A stretch of 64,000 nt of DNA from Collinsella sp. TF06-26 (GCF_002232035.1 NZ_NKXR01000012.1:25123-89122), one strand, 5' to 3'. Counted from the first letter of the stretch, positions 18,352-27,723 are shown. The notes: generated from the sequence alone by a model not told the origin. Translations and numbers: made by a program.

Positions 18352-18469
18352 GGCTTAAATACTGCGCGTCGTTGCTAATACCACTTATATAACGTATTAG
18401 ATGAGTCGCGATGTGTCTCGCATTCCATTCTGCTACGATTGCCACGTTGGCATCAATACAGGAGGGCTC

Positions 18470-19186
18470 ATGCCGGGCTTGGGAACAATCATCAACGTTG
18501 TCCTTTTAGTTGCGGGCGGTCTTTTGGGATTAGCGGGCGGTCGCTTTATCACACCGCGTATCCAAGACACGCTCATGAAAGCGTCGGGGCTGTGCGTCCT
18601 GTTTATCGGCCTTGGCGGCACCATGCAAAAGATGCTCCTTATCGATGGAAAGGCGCTGTCGACCACCGGTACCACCATGCTCATCGTCTCATTTGCGCTC
18701 GGTTCGCTCATCGGCGAGGCCGTCGACTTGGAAGCCGCCATTGAGAACCTTGGCGAATGGCTCAAGCGCAAAACCGGCAGCGAGGGCGATAACGAGTTCA
18801 CCAACGCTTTTGTCTCGACTTCGCTCACCGTGTGTATCGGCGCCATGGCCATTGTGGGATCGATTCAGGACGGCCTGCTCGGCGACCGGTCAACGCTTGC
18901 CCTCAAGGGCGCACTGGACTGCATCATCGTCTGCACCATGACGGCCTCACTTGGCCGCGGCTGCATCTTTTCCGCCCTGCCCGTCGCCGTGTTCCAGGGG
19001 ACGATCACGCTGTTTGCCGGTGCACTCTCCCCCATCATGACCACGGCAGCCCTCGACAGCCTTTCGCTCGTAGGCTCCATGCTCATCTTCTGCGTCGGCG
19101 TCAACCTTATCCGTCCTCAGACCTTCCGCACTGCCAATATGCTTCCCTCCGTCATCATCGCCGTCATCTACGCCCTCCTGTTCTAA
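18470..19186 (+). CDS. DUF554 family membrane protein (YdfK-like)
   Basis: A 238-aa protein with about seven hydrophobic helices that matches DUF554, a widespread family of putative transporters of unknown substrate. It begins PGLGTIINVVLLVAGGLLGLAGG and contains the conserved SFALGSLIGEAVDLEAAIENLGEWLK and IGAMAIVGSIQDGL. The ATG at 18470 follows GGAGGG directly upstream. A seven-base inverted repeat (CTAATAC at 18375, GTATTAG at 18394) in the leader could be an operator. It is read in the same direction as the next operon but is separated from it by a promoter region. Confidence 0.85.
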   Translation: MPGLGTIINVVLLVAGGLLGLAGGRFITPRIQDTLMKASGLCVLFIGLGGTMQKMLLIDGKALSTTGTTMLIVSFALGSLIGEAVDLEAAIENLGEWLKRKTGSEGDNEFTNAFVSTSLTVCIGAMAIVGSIQDGLLGDRSTLALKGALDCIIVCTMTASLGRGCIFSALPVAVFQGTITLFAGALSPIMTTAALDSLSLVGSMLIFCVGVNLIRPQTFRTANMLPSVIIAVIYALLF

Positions 19187-19207
19187 ATCTATCTACGTAG
19201 CGGTATC

Positions 19208-19237
19208 TCGAACATCTGTTTGATGCTGTGCTATGAT
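19208..19237 (+). promoter_or_regulatory. LexA/SOS-box-like palindrome with -10 element
   Basis: TCGAAC at 19208-19213, four bases, then GTTTGA at 19218-19223: one mismatch from the actinobacterial SOS box TCGAAC-N4-GTTCGA. A good -10 hexamer TATGAT lies at 19232-19237, so the palindrome covers the -35 position, as expected of a LexA-repressed promoter. It sits 37 bp before the GTG start of the TerB-domain gene. Confidence 0.6.
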
Positions 19238-19273
19238 ATGAGGTCACCGTAGCTGCGTTCGAGAGGAGGAGCG

Positions 19274-21034
19274 GTGGCCGACCAGGACATCAAGATGCTC
19301 ATCGAGCGCATTATGGCCGAGGCTCGGACCCATCAGTCCGCCCGCTTCTCAAACGAAATCTACGCAGACGAGCCGATTCTCAAGACCGGCCGACAGATGC
19401 AGAACTTCCTCCCCGACCAATACCGCAAGATGCGTGAGATATCGCGTTGGCAAGAAGACCCAAAGGGCGGCGCGGGCCGTTGGCTTTCGGAAGCCGAACT
19501 TTTCTACCGCCAAGGCCTGCTGATGGCTGACTTTGAGGACGACTGTCCCTACAACGGCACCTTTAAGTCGTACTTTCCCACCTACAACGCCATGAGCGAC
19601 CGGCAGTTGCGCGGCTACTTTACCTGGCGTGCCCAAGTGCGCCGCGGAACCGTCGAGGAAACGTCTACGTCCTTTGCCTTTCTGTATCTCTATGAGCTGA
19701 TCTGCGGCATTGGCGTAGATAATCCACTCGATGGTTTTAACAAGATCAAGGCTTTTTGGGATGTCTATCGCGCCTTCGAGCCCGGCATCGACCGGTTTGC
19801 GCGCGTGTGGCTGCAAGATTACGCCGTGTTCCACGGGCTCGACCCCAAGCTGCTTCGCGACTCTAAAACCGTCATGTTCGATAACGCCCTTATCGAACTG
19901 CGGCGCGCGGCACGAGACCTTGTACCGGCACCGGCACCGTCCGGCCAGACCCCTAAGCGTCGCAAAACCTCCGAGCCCACGCTCCCCCTTCCGCCCGATG
20001 AGGTGCGCGAGGAGCGACTCATGGCCGCCATCAACGCCCTCTCCACGTACAACCTAAGTAGCTCGCGGCTCGACCGCAGCCACCACCGCGATCTGCGCCA
20101 CGTGGCGTGCGCCGTGTATGTCCGCATGACGCGCTACTATGACACGCACCGAAAGACCGGCATCGTGGCAAGTTTATTTGGGGAGGAGACGGCAATGCCC
20201 TACACCATGTTTGCCTCGGCCGTATTCTTTGCGCCCGAGCGCCACGAGGACTGCGAATACCGTCTGGACCCCATCCATATCTACCGTTGCCAAAACGGTT
20301 TTTGGGAATGCATGCGGATTCACGGCAGCAGACAAAAGAGCAGCAAACTTGGCGAGATGATGCGCGCCTGCGACCAACGCCTGCGCCTGGCCCTGGACCC
20401 TGCCCATCCCCTGAAGGAAGAAAAGGTCCCCAAATATCTGGCCAAGATTATCGATGACGAGATTGTGGCATGGCTTTCGTGGGACGCCGCACACCAGCCC
20501 GTCAAGATCGATATCGATTTGAGCCAGCTGGGGCACATTCGGAGCGCTGCCGCACAAACGCGCGAAGCGCTTTTGATCGACGAGGAACGCGAGGACGGCG
20601 CGTCCGCAGAAGCCGAGGCAGCGGACTCAGGGCAACCGGAAGCCGAGCCCGTAGCCGACGCGATGGTCGAGGCGGTCGCGGCGGCTGCAGGGCGGGACGA
20701 GTCCGACGGGCCGACCATATCCACCGAACAGTTTGGTGTCGTGGCACCGCTTCTCGCGCCGACGCCCGCGTTCGCAGCTGCTACGCCCGCTGACGCCACA
20801 AACGAACTCGCGCCCGCCGCAGACGCCTATCTCCGCGCTCTGCTCGAGCACAACACAGTACAGGCGGAATCGGCGGTAGTGCAATCGGAGCAGAGCGAGG
20901 ACATGCTCGTCGATACCATCAACGAGGCGCTCTTTGACCTGGTGGGCGACACCGTAATTGAATTTAGCGCGGCAGGGCCGCAGATTATCGAGGACTATGA
21001 AGCAGACGTGAGAGGATACCTAGACCATGAGTGA
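19274..21034 (+). CDS. TerB-N/TerB-C domain protein
   Basis: A 586-aa soluble protein. Residues about 45-250 read as the TerB-N domain (WLSEAELFYRQGLL, YNAMSDRQLRGYFTWRAQVRRG, SFAFLYLYELICGIG). A central all-helical part follows, then DIDLSQLGHIRSAAAQTREALL near 415, which resembles the start of TerB-C. An Ala/Glu-rich linker (about 437-525) precedes a C-terminal block (DMLVDTINEALFDLVGDTVIEF) like the end of TerB-C. TerB domains are tellurite/stress-associated helical modules that comparative genomics links to DNA-processing systems. The GTG start has GAGAGGAGGA upstream. It overlaps the ATPase gene by eight bases and is first in a three-gene operon behind an SOS-box-like site. Confidence 0.82.
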   Translation: MADQDIKMLIERIMAEARTHQSARFSNEIYADEPILKTGRQMQNFLPDQYRKMREISRWQEDPKGGAGRWLSEAELFYRQGLLMADFEDDCPYNGTFKSYFPTYNAMSDRQLRGYFTWRAQVRRGTVEETSTSFAFLYLYELICGIGVDNPLDGFNKIKAFWDVYRAFEPGIDRFARVWLQDYAVFHGLDPKLLRDSKTVMFDNALIELRRAARDLVPAPAPSGQTPKRRKTSEPTLPLPPDEVREERLMAAINALSTYNLSSSRLDRSHHRDLRHVACAVYVRMTRYYDTHRKTGIVASLFGEETAMPYTMFASAVFFAPERHEDCEYRLDPIHIYRCQNGFWECMRIHGSRQKSSKLGEMMRACDQRLRLALDPAHPLKEEKVPKYLAKIIDDEIVAWLSWDAAHQPVKIDIDLSQLGHIRSAAAQTREALLIDEEREDGASAEAEAADSGQPEAEPVADAMVEAVAAAAGRDESDGPTISTEQFGVVAPLLAPTPAFAAATPADATNELAPAADAYLRALLEHNTVQAESAVVQSEQSEDMLVDTINEALFDLVGDTVIEFSAAGPQIIEDYEADVRGYLDHE

Positions 21035-22331
21035 TACCGCATCCGCAGCACCTCGCGTGCCCAAGCGCGTCGCTGCCGTCATTCTCAACTCGCTCAAGGG
21101 CGGCGTGGTCCCGCGCATCGGCCTTCCTTACATCACCGTAGGGCGCGAGGTCGAGATCCGCGCCCTGCTCACCGATCTGAGTCTCATCGCCGACGGTGGC
21201 GCGAGCTTCCGCTTTCTGGTCGGTCGTTACGGCGCCGGCAAGAGCTTTTTGCTCCAGACTGTCCGCACGCACGCCATGGGCGAGGGGTTCGTCGTCGCTG
21301 ATGCCGACCTGTCGCCCGAGCGCCGCCTGCAGGGCGGTCAGGGACAGGGCCTTGCCACCTACCGCGAGCTCATCCGCAATATATCGACCAAGACGCGCCC
21401 CGAGGGCGGTGCGCTCAACCTTATTCTGGATCGCTGGGTCGCCTCGTGTGCCGACGTCGACGAGTCGGTCGTCAATGCCCAACTGGCCCCGCTCGAGGAG
21501 ATGGTCCACGGCTTCGACTTCACCCGCATGCTCCGCCGCTATCGCATGGCCGCATCCGGGGGCGACGAAGAGACCATGAGCCGCGTGACCAAATGGATTC
21601 GCGGCGAATACCGCACCAAGAGCGAGGCACGCGCCGAGCTGGGCTCCTCGACCATCATCAGCGATGACGACTGGTACGACTACGTTAAGCTCATTGCGCG
21701 CTTTTTGGTTTGCAGTGGCTACAAGGGCATGCTGGTGCTCATCGACGAGCTCGTGAATCTGTATAAGATTCCCAACGCCATCACGCGCCAATACAACTAC
21801 GAGAAGATCCTGACTATGTACAACGACACGCTCCAGGGCAAGGCGCAGTACCTGGGCATGATCATGGGCGGCACGCCAACCTCCATCGAAGACCGCCGCC
21901 GCGGCGTGTTCTCCTACGAGGCCCTGCGCAGCCGACTCGCTCAGGGCCGCTTTGCGCGCGAAGACCTTAAGGACATGCTCGCGCCCATCATCCGCCTGCA
22001 GCCACTCACCTACGAGGAGCTACTGGTGCTCATCGAAAAACTCATGCAGATCCATGCCGGCTACTTTGGCTGGACGCCCACGCTTGCCGAAAACGACTTG
22101 GTGGACTTCCTCAAGATCGAGTTCGGTCGCGTGGGAGCCGACACGCATCTGACGCCGCGTGAAGTCATTCGTGACTTTATCGAGCTGCTCGATATCCTGT
22201 GTCAGAACCCCGATGCAAATGTGGCCGAGCTGCTGCAAAGCGTCGGCGGCGACGCGCTGGCGCCGGCAGCCGCAACAGGCGACACCGGCACCGCAGGCGG
22301 CGACCGCAACTTCGCCGAGTTCACCATCTAA
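21027..22331 (+). CDS. P-loop ATPase, DUF2791/BrxD-like
   Basis: A 434-aa AAA-type ATPase. Walker A GRYGAGKS lies at residues 66-73 and Walker B MLVLIDEL at about 235-242. The opening (ILNSLKGGVVPRIGLPYITVGREVEI) and the GTPTSIEDRRRGVFSYEALRSRL segment match DUF2791, the family of BrxD in type 2 BREX phage defence. The C-terminal third carries a winged-helix-like part (THLTPREVIRDFIELLDIL). Overlap with the TerB gene implies coupled synthesis. It is probably the motor or loading factor for the helicase encoded next. The BREX genes pglX/Z are absent here, so this is a stand-alone relative. Confidence 0.88.
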   Translation: MSDTASAAPRVPKRVAAVILNSLKGGVVPRIGLPYITVGREVEIRALLTDLSLIADGGASFRFLVGRYGAGKSFLLQTVRTHAMGEGFVVADADLSPERRLQGGQGQGLATYRELIRNISTKTRPEGGALNLILDRWVASCADVDESVVNAQLAPLEEMVHGFDFTRMLRRYRMAASGGDEETMSRVTKWIRGEYRTKSEARAELGSSTIISDDDWYDYVKLIARFLVCSGYKGMLVLIDELVNLYKIPNAITRQYNYEKILTMYNDTLQGKAQYLGMIMGGTPTSIEDRRRGVFSYEALRSRLAQGRFAREDLKDMLAPIIRLQPLTYEELLVLIEKLMQIHAGYFGWTPTLAENDLVDFLKIEFGRVGADTHLTPREVIRDFIELLDILCQNPDANVAELLQSVGGDALAPAAATGDTGTAGGDRNFAEFTI

Positions 22332-22370
22332 CCTACCAAAAAGGGACAGGTTTATTTTGGCAGGTTTTAT
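22331..22370 (+). terminator. attenuator-like stem-loop between ATPase and helicase genes
   Basis: ACCTACCAAAA (22331-22341) and TTTTGGCAGGT (22355-22365) pair with one mismatch and are followed by TTTAT. It begins at the ATPase stop codon and lies 80 bp before the helicase start. It could cut helicase expression relative to the two upstream genes. Confidence 0.4.
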
Positions 22371-22447
22371 CTGGGCAAACGTTGAAGCAGTAATGCAGCA
22401 AGCCGTTGCCAGCCGCGTTGAGAGATTCGTTGTTGAAAGGAGGCCCC

Positions 22448-24889
22448 GTGAACGCCTTTGACCGCTACGCCCCGTTTATCCAAGACTTCATCTACTCCCA
22501 CGATTGGGAGAGTCTGCGCTCCATTCAGGTTGCGGCGGCAGATGCCATCTTTAGCACACAAGACAATGTGCTCCTAACGGCATCCACGGCATCCGGCAAA
22601 ACCGAGGCAGCCTTCTTTCCCATCCTGACCGAGTTTTGGGAGAACCCGCCCGCGAGCGTGGGCGCCCTCTACATTGGCCCCCTCAAAGCGCTCATCAATG
22701 ATCAGTTCGTCCGCCTCAACGACCTCTGCGAAGAGGCCGACATCCCTGTCTGGCACTGGCATGGCGACGTTTCGCAGTCGCACAAGGCAAAGCTCATCAA
22801 AAAGCCGAGCGGCATTTTGCAGATTACACCCGAGTCGCTCGAGGCGCTCCTGATCCATAAGCACATGGCGATCCCGCGCATGTTTTGCGACCTGCGCTAC
22901 GTCGTCATCGACGAGGTCCACTCGCTCATGCGCGGCGATCGAGGCGGGCAGACGCTCTGCCTTATCGAGCGACTCTCGCACATGGCCGGCGTGCAGCCTC
23001 GCCGCATTGGCCTTTCGGCTACCATCGGCGACCCCGAGCGCACGGGTGCTTTTCTCTCACAGGGAACGGGACGCGACTGCGTTATCCCCCGCTTTGAAGA
23101 ACCGCGCCGCGTGTGGCGCATCTCCATGGAGCACTTCTACAACTCGGGTCCCCAGGCGCAGCAGCGAGGATTTGAGAGTACAGGTCCTCAAGAGGCCGAA
23201 GTGCTTGCGTGCGAGCGCATTGAGGCGGCACCCGCGGCACTGCCCGCCGGCGCCCAAGACATGCGTCACAGCGGACAGCCCACACAAGAGGAGTACCGCC
23301 AACGTCGTGAGCGGGCACGGGACAAGGCTACCTCCAGGGATCACCGCACTTCGTCGGCCCCCGAGGGCGAAGTCGACATCCCACAGGCACCCGAACAGGC
23401 ATTACTCAACCCCACCGACACAGCGCCAGACAACGCCGACCCCGGCATGGGCTATATCTTTGAGCACACGCGCGGCCGCAAATGCCTGGTCTTTGCCAAC
23501 TCGCGCGAGGAGGCAGAGGCCGTATGCTCCATGCTGCGCAGCTACTGCGAGAGCCGGCACGAGCCCGACCGCTTTCTCATCCACCACGGCAACCTTTCGG
23601 CATCGTTACGCGAGACCGCCGAGGAGCTCATGCGCGACGAGGAACAGGCACAGACGACCGTCACCACCTCTACGCTGGAACTCGGTATTGATATCGGCCG
23701 TCTGGAGCGTGCCTTCCAGATCGACGCACCATTTACCGTCAGCTCCTTTTTGCAGCGAATGGGCCGCACGGGACGCCGCGATCTTCCGCCCGAGATGTGG
23801 TTCGTTATGCGCGAGGAAGAGCCCGAGCCGCGCACGATGATGCCCGAGACCATTCCCTGGAAGCTCCTCCAGGGCATCGCGCTCGTACAACTCTATCGCG
23901 AGGAAAAGTGGGTCGAGCCGCCCGAGCTCGATCGACTCCCCTACAGTCTGCTCTATCACCAGACCATGTCGACCCTCGCCAGCACCGGAGAGCTCACGCC
24001 GGCCGAACTTGCCCAGCGCGTGCTCACGCTCAGCTATTTCCATCGCATCTCGGCCGATGACTATCGCGTGCTGCTGCGTCACCTCATTACAATCGACCAT
24101 ATCCAGGTCACCGAGGGCGGCGGGCTCATCGTGGGTCTCGCGGGCGAGCGTATCATTAACAACTTTAAGTTTTACGCCGTGTTCCAGGAAAACGAGGAGT
24201 TCACCGTTCGCAGCGAGTCGGCCGAGTTGGGCACGATTGTCAATCCGCCACCGCCCGGTGAGCGCATCGCCATCGCCGGACACTGCTGGATTGTCGAGGA
24301 AGTGGACTGGAAGCGTCATACCGTCTTTGCCACGCAGGTCAAGGGCCGGGTGCCGGCCTACTTTGGCGACTGCCCCGGTGACATCAACACACATGTACTC
24401 GAGCGTATGCGCAAGGCGCTTAACGAGCACGCGTCGTATCCGTACCTCATGGGTAATGCACGGGCCCGTCTGGCGCAGGCTCGCCATACGGCCGAGATTT
24501 CGGGCGCGGGGACCAAGCCGCTCATTAACCTGGGCGGCGACACCTGGGTGCTCTTCCCCTGGCTGGGAAGCTACGCCTTTTTGGCGCTCGAACGTATGCT
24601 CAAGATTAAATGCGCCGCGGAGCTGGGCCTTCGCGGACTCGACCCGTCACGCCCGTACTTTATGCAGTTTAAGATGAAGGCCGACGAGGAGACGTTCTTT
24701 GAGGTGCTCGCCGCCGAGGCCGAAAAGGACTTCGACCCCATCGAGCTCGTCTATCCCGGCGAGGTGCCTTACTTTGATCGCTACGACGAGTACGTTCCCG
24801 AGGAGCTCGTGCGCAAGGGCTTTGCCGAAGGCGTGCTCGACATAGAGGGCATGAAGCAGCGCGTTCACGGCTGGCGCGACCACGCCTAA
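22448..24889 (+). CDS. DEAD/DEAH superfamily 2 helicase, Lhr/BrxHI-like
   Basis: An 813-aa helicase with motif I TASTASGKT (44-52), DEVH (155-158), SAT (190-192) and motif VI QRMGRTGRR (436-444). Beyond residue 450 it continues into a winged-helix and beta-barrel region as in Lhr-type helicases; IAIAGHCWIVEEVD is the typical Lhr-core element. The GTG at 22448 is chosen because AAAGGAGG lies just upstream; a TTG at 22406 lacks a site. A disordered, charged insert of about 100 residues (235-333) separates the two RecA lobes, which is unusual. Together with the DUF2791 ATPase it mirrors the BrxD-BrxHI pair of type 2 BREX, here joined by a TerB protein. Confidence 0.9.
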   Translation: MNAFDRYAPFIQDFIYSHDWESLRSIQVAAADAIFSTQDNVLLTASTASGKTEAAFFPILTEFWENPPASVGALYIGPLKALINDQFVRLNDLCEEADIPVWHWHGDVSQSHKAKLIKKPSGILQITPESLEALLIHKHMAIPRMFCDLRYVVIDEVHSLMRGDRGGQTLCLIERLSHMAGVQPRRIGLSATIGDPERTGAFLSQGTGRDCVIPRFEEPRRVWRISMEHFYNSGPQAQQRGFESTGPQEAEVLACERIEAAPAALPAGAQDMRHSGQPTQEEYRQRRERARDKATSRDHRTSSAPEGEVDIPQAPEQALLNPTDTAPDNADPGMGYIFEHTRGRKCLVFANSREEAEAVCSMLRSYCESRHEPDRFLIHHGNLSASLRETAEELMRDEEQAQTTVTTSTLELGIDIGRLERAFQIDAPFTVSSFLQRMGRTGRRDLPPEMWFVMREEEPEPRTMMPETIPWKLLQGIALVQLYREEKWVEPPELDRLPYSLLYHQTMSTLASTGELTPAELAQRVLTLSYFHRISADDYRVLLRHLITIDHIQVTEGGGLIVGLAGERIINNFKFYAVFQENEEFTVRSESAELGTIVNPPPPGERIAIAGHCWIVEEVDWKRHTVFATQVKGRVPAYFGDCPGDINTHVLERMRKALNEHASYPYLMGNARARLAQARHTAEISGAGTKPLINLGGDTWVLFPWLGSYAFLALERMLKIKCAAELGLRGLDPSRPYFMQFKMKADEETFFEVLAAEAEKDFDPIELVYPGEVPYFDRYDEYVPEELVRKGFAEGVLDIEGMKQRVHGWRDHA

Positions 24890-24916
24890 GACCAGTCTTT
24901 TTTGGGACGGGGAGAC

Positions 24917-25795
24917 TTACTTGTCGTGAAGGACGGTGCCGAGGAAGTCGGTGTCGAAGGGCACGGCTTCGGCAAAGGCGTAGTCGCCGTCGCTGGCGAT
25001 GAGCAGGTAGTTTTCCTCGCCGCTGAACTTCGCATCGCCACATGGGACCACCCAGGCGTGGACGAATACCTCGAGCGCCGTGGCAGCGCAGTCGCGAAGG
25101 AACGTCACATCGCTCCCCTCGTTTGCGCTCACGATATTGGCCACGTAGATACCCCCGGGGTTCAGGCTGCCCCGCACCAGGCGCAGCGCCTCAACGGTCG
25201 CCAGCTCGCGCACGGGCTCGGCACCGCCAAAGCAATCGCTCACGACCACGTCGTAGCGACGATGGCCCACGCTCGTCACACCCAGATACGAGCGAGCCTC
25301 AGCGGTAATCACCCGCAGGCGATCGCCCACCGCGTGCTCCAGTTCATCCAGATAGAACCAACGGCGCGCCAAGCGCGTTATCTCTCCGTCATACTCGATG
25401 ACGTCCATGCGCAGGACCTTGTGCGACATCAGCGCAAACTTGGGATAGGCAAACCCGCCGCCACCTAGCATAAGCATACGGTTGATACCGTGACCATAAG
25501 CGTCGCGCATCACATCCTCGGCCTCAAACACGTCGTCAAACGCGCGATAGTACGCAAAGACGGGCTCCGCCCAGCGCTCGCCAACGTAACTCGCGCTTTG
25601 GTAGACGCCGCCTTGCACCAATACGCGAACTTCGTCGCCGCCCTCATCGTGCACGCGCTTCACACGTGCCAGCCCATTGCGGGTCCTCGCGACCTGCAGA
25701 CAGGCAGCACGAACAGCGACAGCGGCCGCACCAAGCGCCGCGGCTCCCAGAGCAACGCCGGCAACGACGCCGGCAGAAACACTCGGCTTGTTCAT
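24917..25795 (-). CDS. spermidine synthase-like methyltransferase-fold protein, membrane-anchored
   Basis: A 292-aa protein with an N-terminal hydrophobic segment (about residues 8-30) followed by a spermidine-synthase-type Rossmann domain: MLMLGGGGFAYPKFAL (SAM-binding glycine loop), DVIEYDGEIT and YDVVVSDCFGG. Such proteins are often annotated as spermidine synthases, but the membrane segment and absent polyamine genes make the substrate uncertain. Its ATG directly abuts the stop of the upstream Elp3-like gene, so the two form an operon. A role in polyamine transfer or methylation of an unknown acceptor are both possible. Confidence 0.75.
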   Translation of the reverse strand: MNKPSVSAGVVAGVALGAAALGAAAVAVRAACLQVARTRNGLARVKRVHDEGGDEVRVLVQGGVYQSASYVGERWAEPVFAYYRAFDDVFEAEDVMRDAYGHGINRMLMLGGGGFAYPKFALMSHKVLRMDVIEYDGEITRLARRWFYLDELEHAVGDRLRVITAEARSYLGVTSVGHRRYDVVVSDCFGGAEPVRELATVEALRLVRGSLNPGGIYVANIVSANEGSDVTFLRDCAATALEVFVHAWVVPCGDAKFSGEENYLLIASDGDYAFAEAVPFDTDFLGTVLHDK

Positions 25796-27703
25796 CTAGA
25801 GCTCCTTTTGCAGATAAAGGCCATGGTCATAAAATCCAAGATGGCGATAGTACTCGCGCGTACCGATCGCGCTGATCACGTTGATGTACGTATAGCCAGC
25901 GTCCCGAGCTATCTGGCACGCACGCTCCACGAGCAAACGTCCCAATCCATGGTGCTGCGCTGCCTGGCCCTGATCGCCCACGCGCGCCGCCATGCCATAC
26001 ACGTGCACCTCACGAATCATCGCCTCGTCCGGCATCGTCGGCAGCTCGTCCGCATGTGCGGCAACAAAAGCGCGATCGGGCAGCGACAGCCGCAAAAAGC
26101 CGGCGATCTTGCCTTCGGGCGTCACCCACTGCAAAAAGCGTTCACGCGTCACCGGCGTCTCGTACGTCACTTCTTCGTCAAGGGTCAACTCGCCCAGGTC
26201 GGCACCCGCCGTGCTGATCTCGCGATAGCGAATCTCACGCACCGTCGCACCGTCACCCCGAGCAGCCAGGCGGTTCTCGACGAGCTGACGCAGGTTGGGC
26301 TTCTTGTTGCCCACCATGATGTCATCGGAACTAAAGTCGCGAATCATGCGGCTGATGCGGCAGAATGCCGGCGTCACCACGATGTCATCGGCCAGTACGT
26401 CGAGCAGCTCTTCCTCGGTATAGGGGCGCCACTCGCCACGCTCGTAACAGCCCACCAGGCGCGAACCCTCGATGAGCGCACACGGGTAGACCTTGACCTC
26501 GTCGGGCATAAAGGCCCCCTCGGTCATAAAGCGCTCGTAGTCGCGCTTGTCCCCCTCGGGTGTGGCGCCCAGCAAGTTGAGCATAAAATGCGCATGGATC
26601 TTAAAGCCAAACAGGCGCGCAAGCGAAAACGCCCGCTCGATCTGCGCCACCGAAATGCGACGCTCGTTGATATCGAGTAGATGCTGGTCAAGGCTTTGGA
26701 TGCCCATCTGTATCTTGGTGCAGCCCAGGCGGCGGATGAGCGTAAGCGCCTGCGGCGTTACGGTATCGGGGCGCGTCTCGATAACGAGTCCCACCACGCG
26801 ATGCTTCGCCGTCTCGTTGATGCGCTGCTGACGCTCGAGCTCCTCCATCGTTGCCGTCTGCCACTCGGTGACCTCGCCCCACGGCGTACCGGGGCCGTAC
26901 AGACGACGCACCGCGCGGTTATAGCCGCCCACGGCAGCATCCACACGCTCCTGCTCGTCGGCAACGCCGGCAGCGAGCTTGGCCTCGTCTGTCGCAATGC
27001 CGGCAGCCCGATAGCGCTCGCGGCGCTCTGTTACCACCGGCGGCAGGGCATCGGCGGGAGCGTCATCGAGCAGGCGCCCCGCCTCGGCACGGCTGATGCC
27101 CGGACGCGCCAACATGGGGTTTGCCGCCACGCCGGCGACGGCATCGTCATTGAGCGCACGGAAAAGCTCGGACATAAACCACGTCTGATACCCTTGCGGA
27201 TAGTCGCTCCAGGTCCCACCGAGCACGATGAGCTCTATCTTGTCGGTCGCATGCCCCATCTGCGAAAGCGCGGTCAGACGAGCGCTCACCTGCAGATACG
27301 GATCGAAGCAGTTTTGCTCCGCACGGGCACACGCCGGCTCAGCGTGCAGATAGCTCTTGGGCATGCGCAGATCGTTGGGACAAAATAGGCAATCGCCCGA
27401 GCATGGCCAGGGCTTGGTGATAACGGTAATGGTCGCCACGCCCGAAGCCGTGCGGCGCGGCTTCATGCGCAGCACCTGCAGCAGTTGGCGTTCCAGATCG
27501 GAATCGACATTCCACGCAGCCCACCGAGCCGGCTCCTCGCGCTTCACCCGCTGATAGAACGGCAGCAGACGGCGCTTGGCCAAATCGCGTTTGTCGGCAC
27601 CCTCACGGCGCGCCTCGGCATGTATCAGTTTGACGAGCGCCTTGTCGTCCACGGTCTCGCCGCGACGCAGGGCCTCAAGTATGTTCAAGATAATCTGTTC
27701 CAT
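25796..27703 (-). CDS. Elp3-like radical SAM/GNAT tRNA-uridine modification enzyme
   Basis: A 635-aa protein. The radical SAM domain has the Elp3-type cluster motif CSGDCLFC near residue 120, followed by MPKSYLHAEPACARAEQNCFDPY. The C-terminal GNAT acetyltransferase domain ends with GLGRLLVERACQIARDAGYTYINVISAIGTREYYRHLGF. In archaea and eukaryotes Elp3 makes cm5U34 on tRNA from acetyl-CoA; stand-alone bacterial copies are known but scattered. Both catalytic domains look complete. It is the first gene of a pair with the spermidine-synthase-like protein. The ATG at 27703 is well placed with no competing start. Confidence 0.92.
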   Translation of the reverse strand: MEQIILNILEALRRGETVDDKALVKLIHAEARREGADKRDLAKRRLLPFYQRVKREEPARWAAWNVDSDLERQLLQVLRMKPRRTASGVATITVITKPWPCSGDCLFCPNDLRMPKSYLHAEPACARAEQNCFDPYLQVSARLTALSQMGHATDKIELIVLGGTWSDYPQGYQTWFMSELFRALNDDAVAGVAANPMLARPGISRAEAGRLLDDAPADALPPVVTERRERYRAAGIATDEAKLAAGVADEQERVDAAVGGYNRAVRRLYGPGTPWGEVTEWQTATMEELERQQRINETAKHRVVGLVIETRPDTVTPQALTLIRRLGCTKIQMGIQSLDQHLLDINERRISVAQIERAFSLARLFGFKIHAHFMLNLLGATPEGDKRDYERFMTEGAFMPDEVKVYPCALIEGSRLVGCYERGEWRPYTEEELLDVLADDIVVTPAFCRISRMIRDFSSDDIMVGNKKPNLRQLVENRLAARGDGATVREIRYREISTAGADLGELTLDEEVTYETPVTRERFLQWVTPEGKIAGFLRLSLPDRAFVAAHADELPTMPDEAMIREVHVYGMAARVGDQGQAAQHHGLGRLLVERACQIARDAGYTYINVISAIGTREYYRHLGFYDHGLYLQKEL

Positions 27704-27723
27704 GTCCCCATTGTAAAGGCAAA

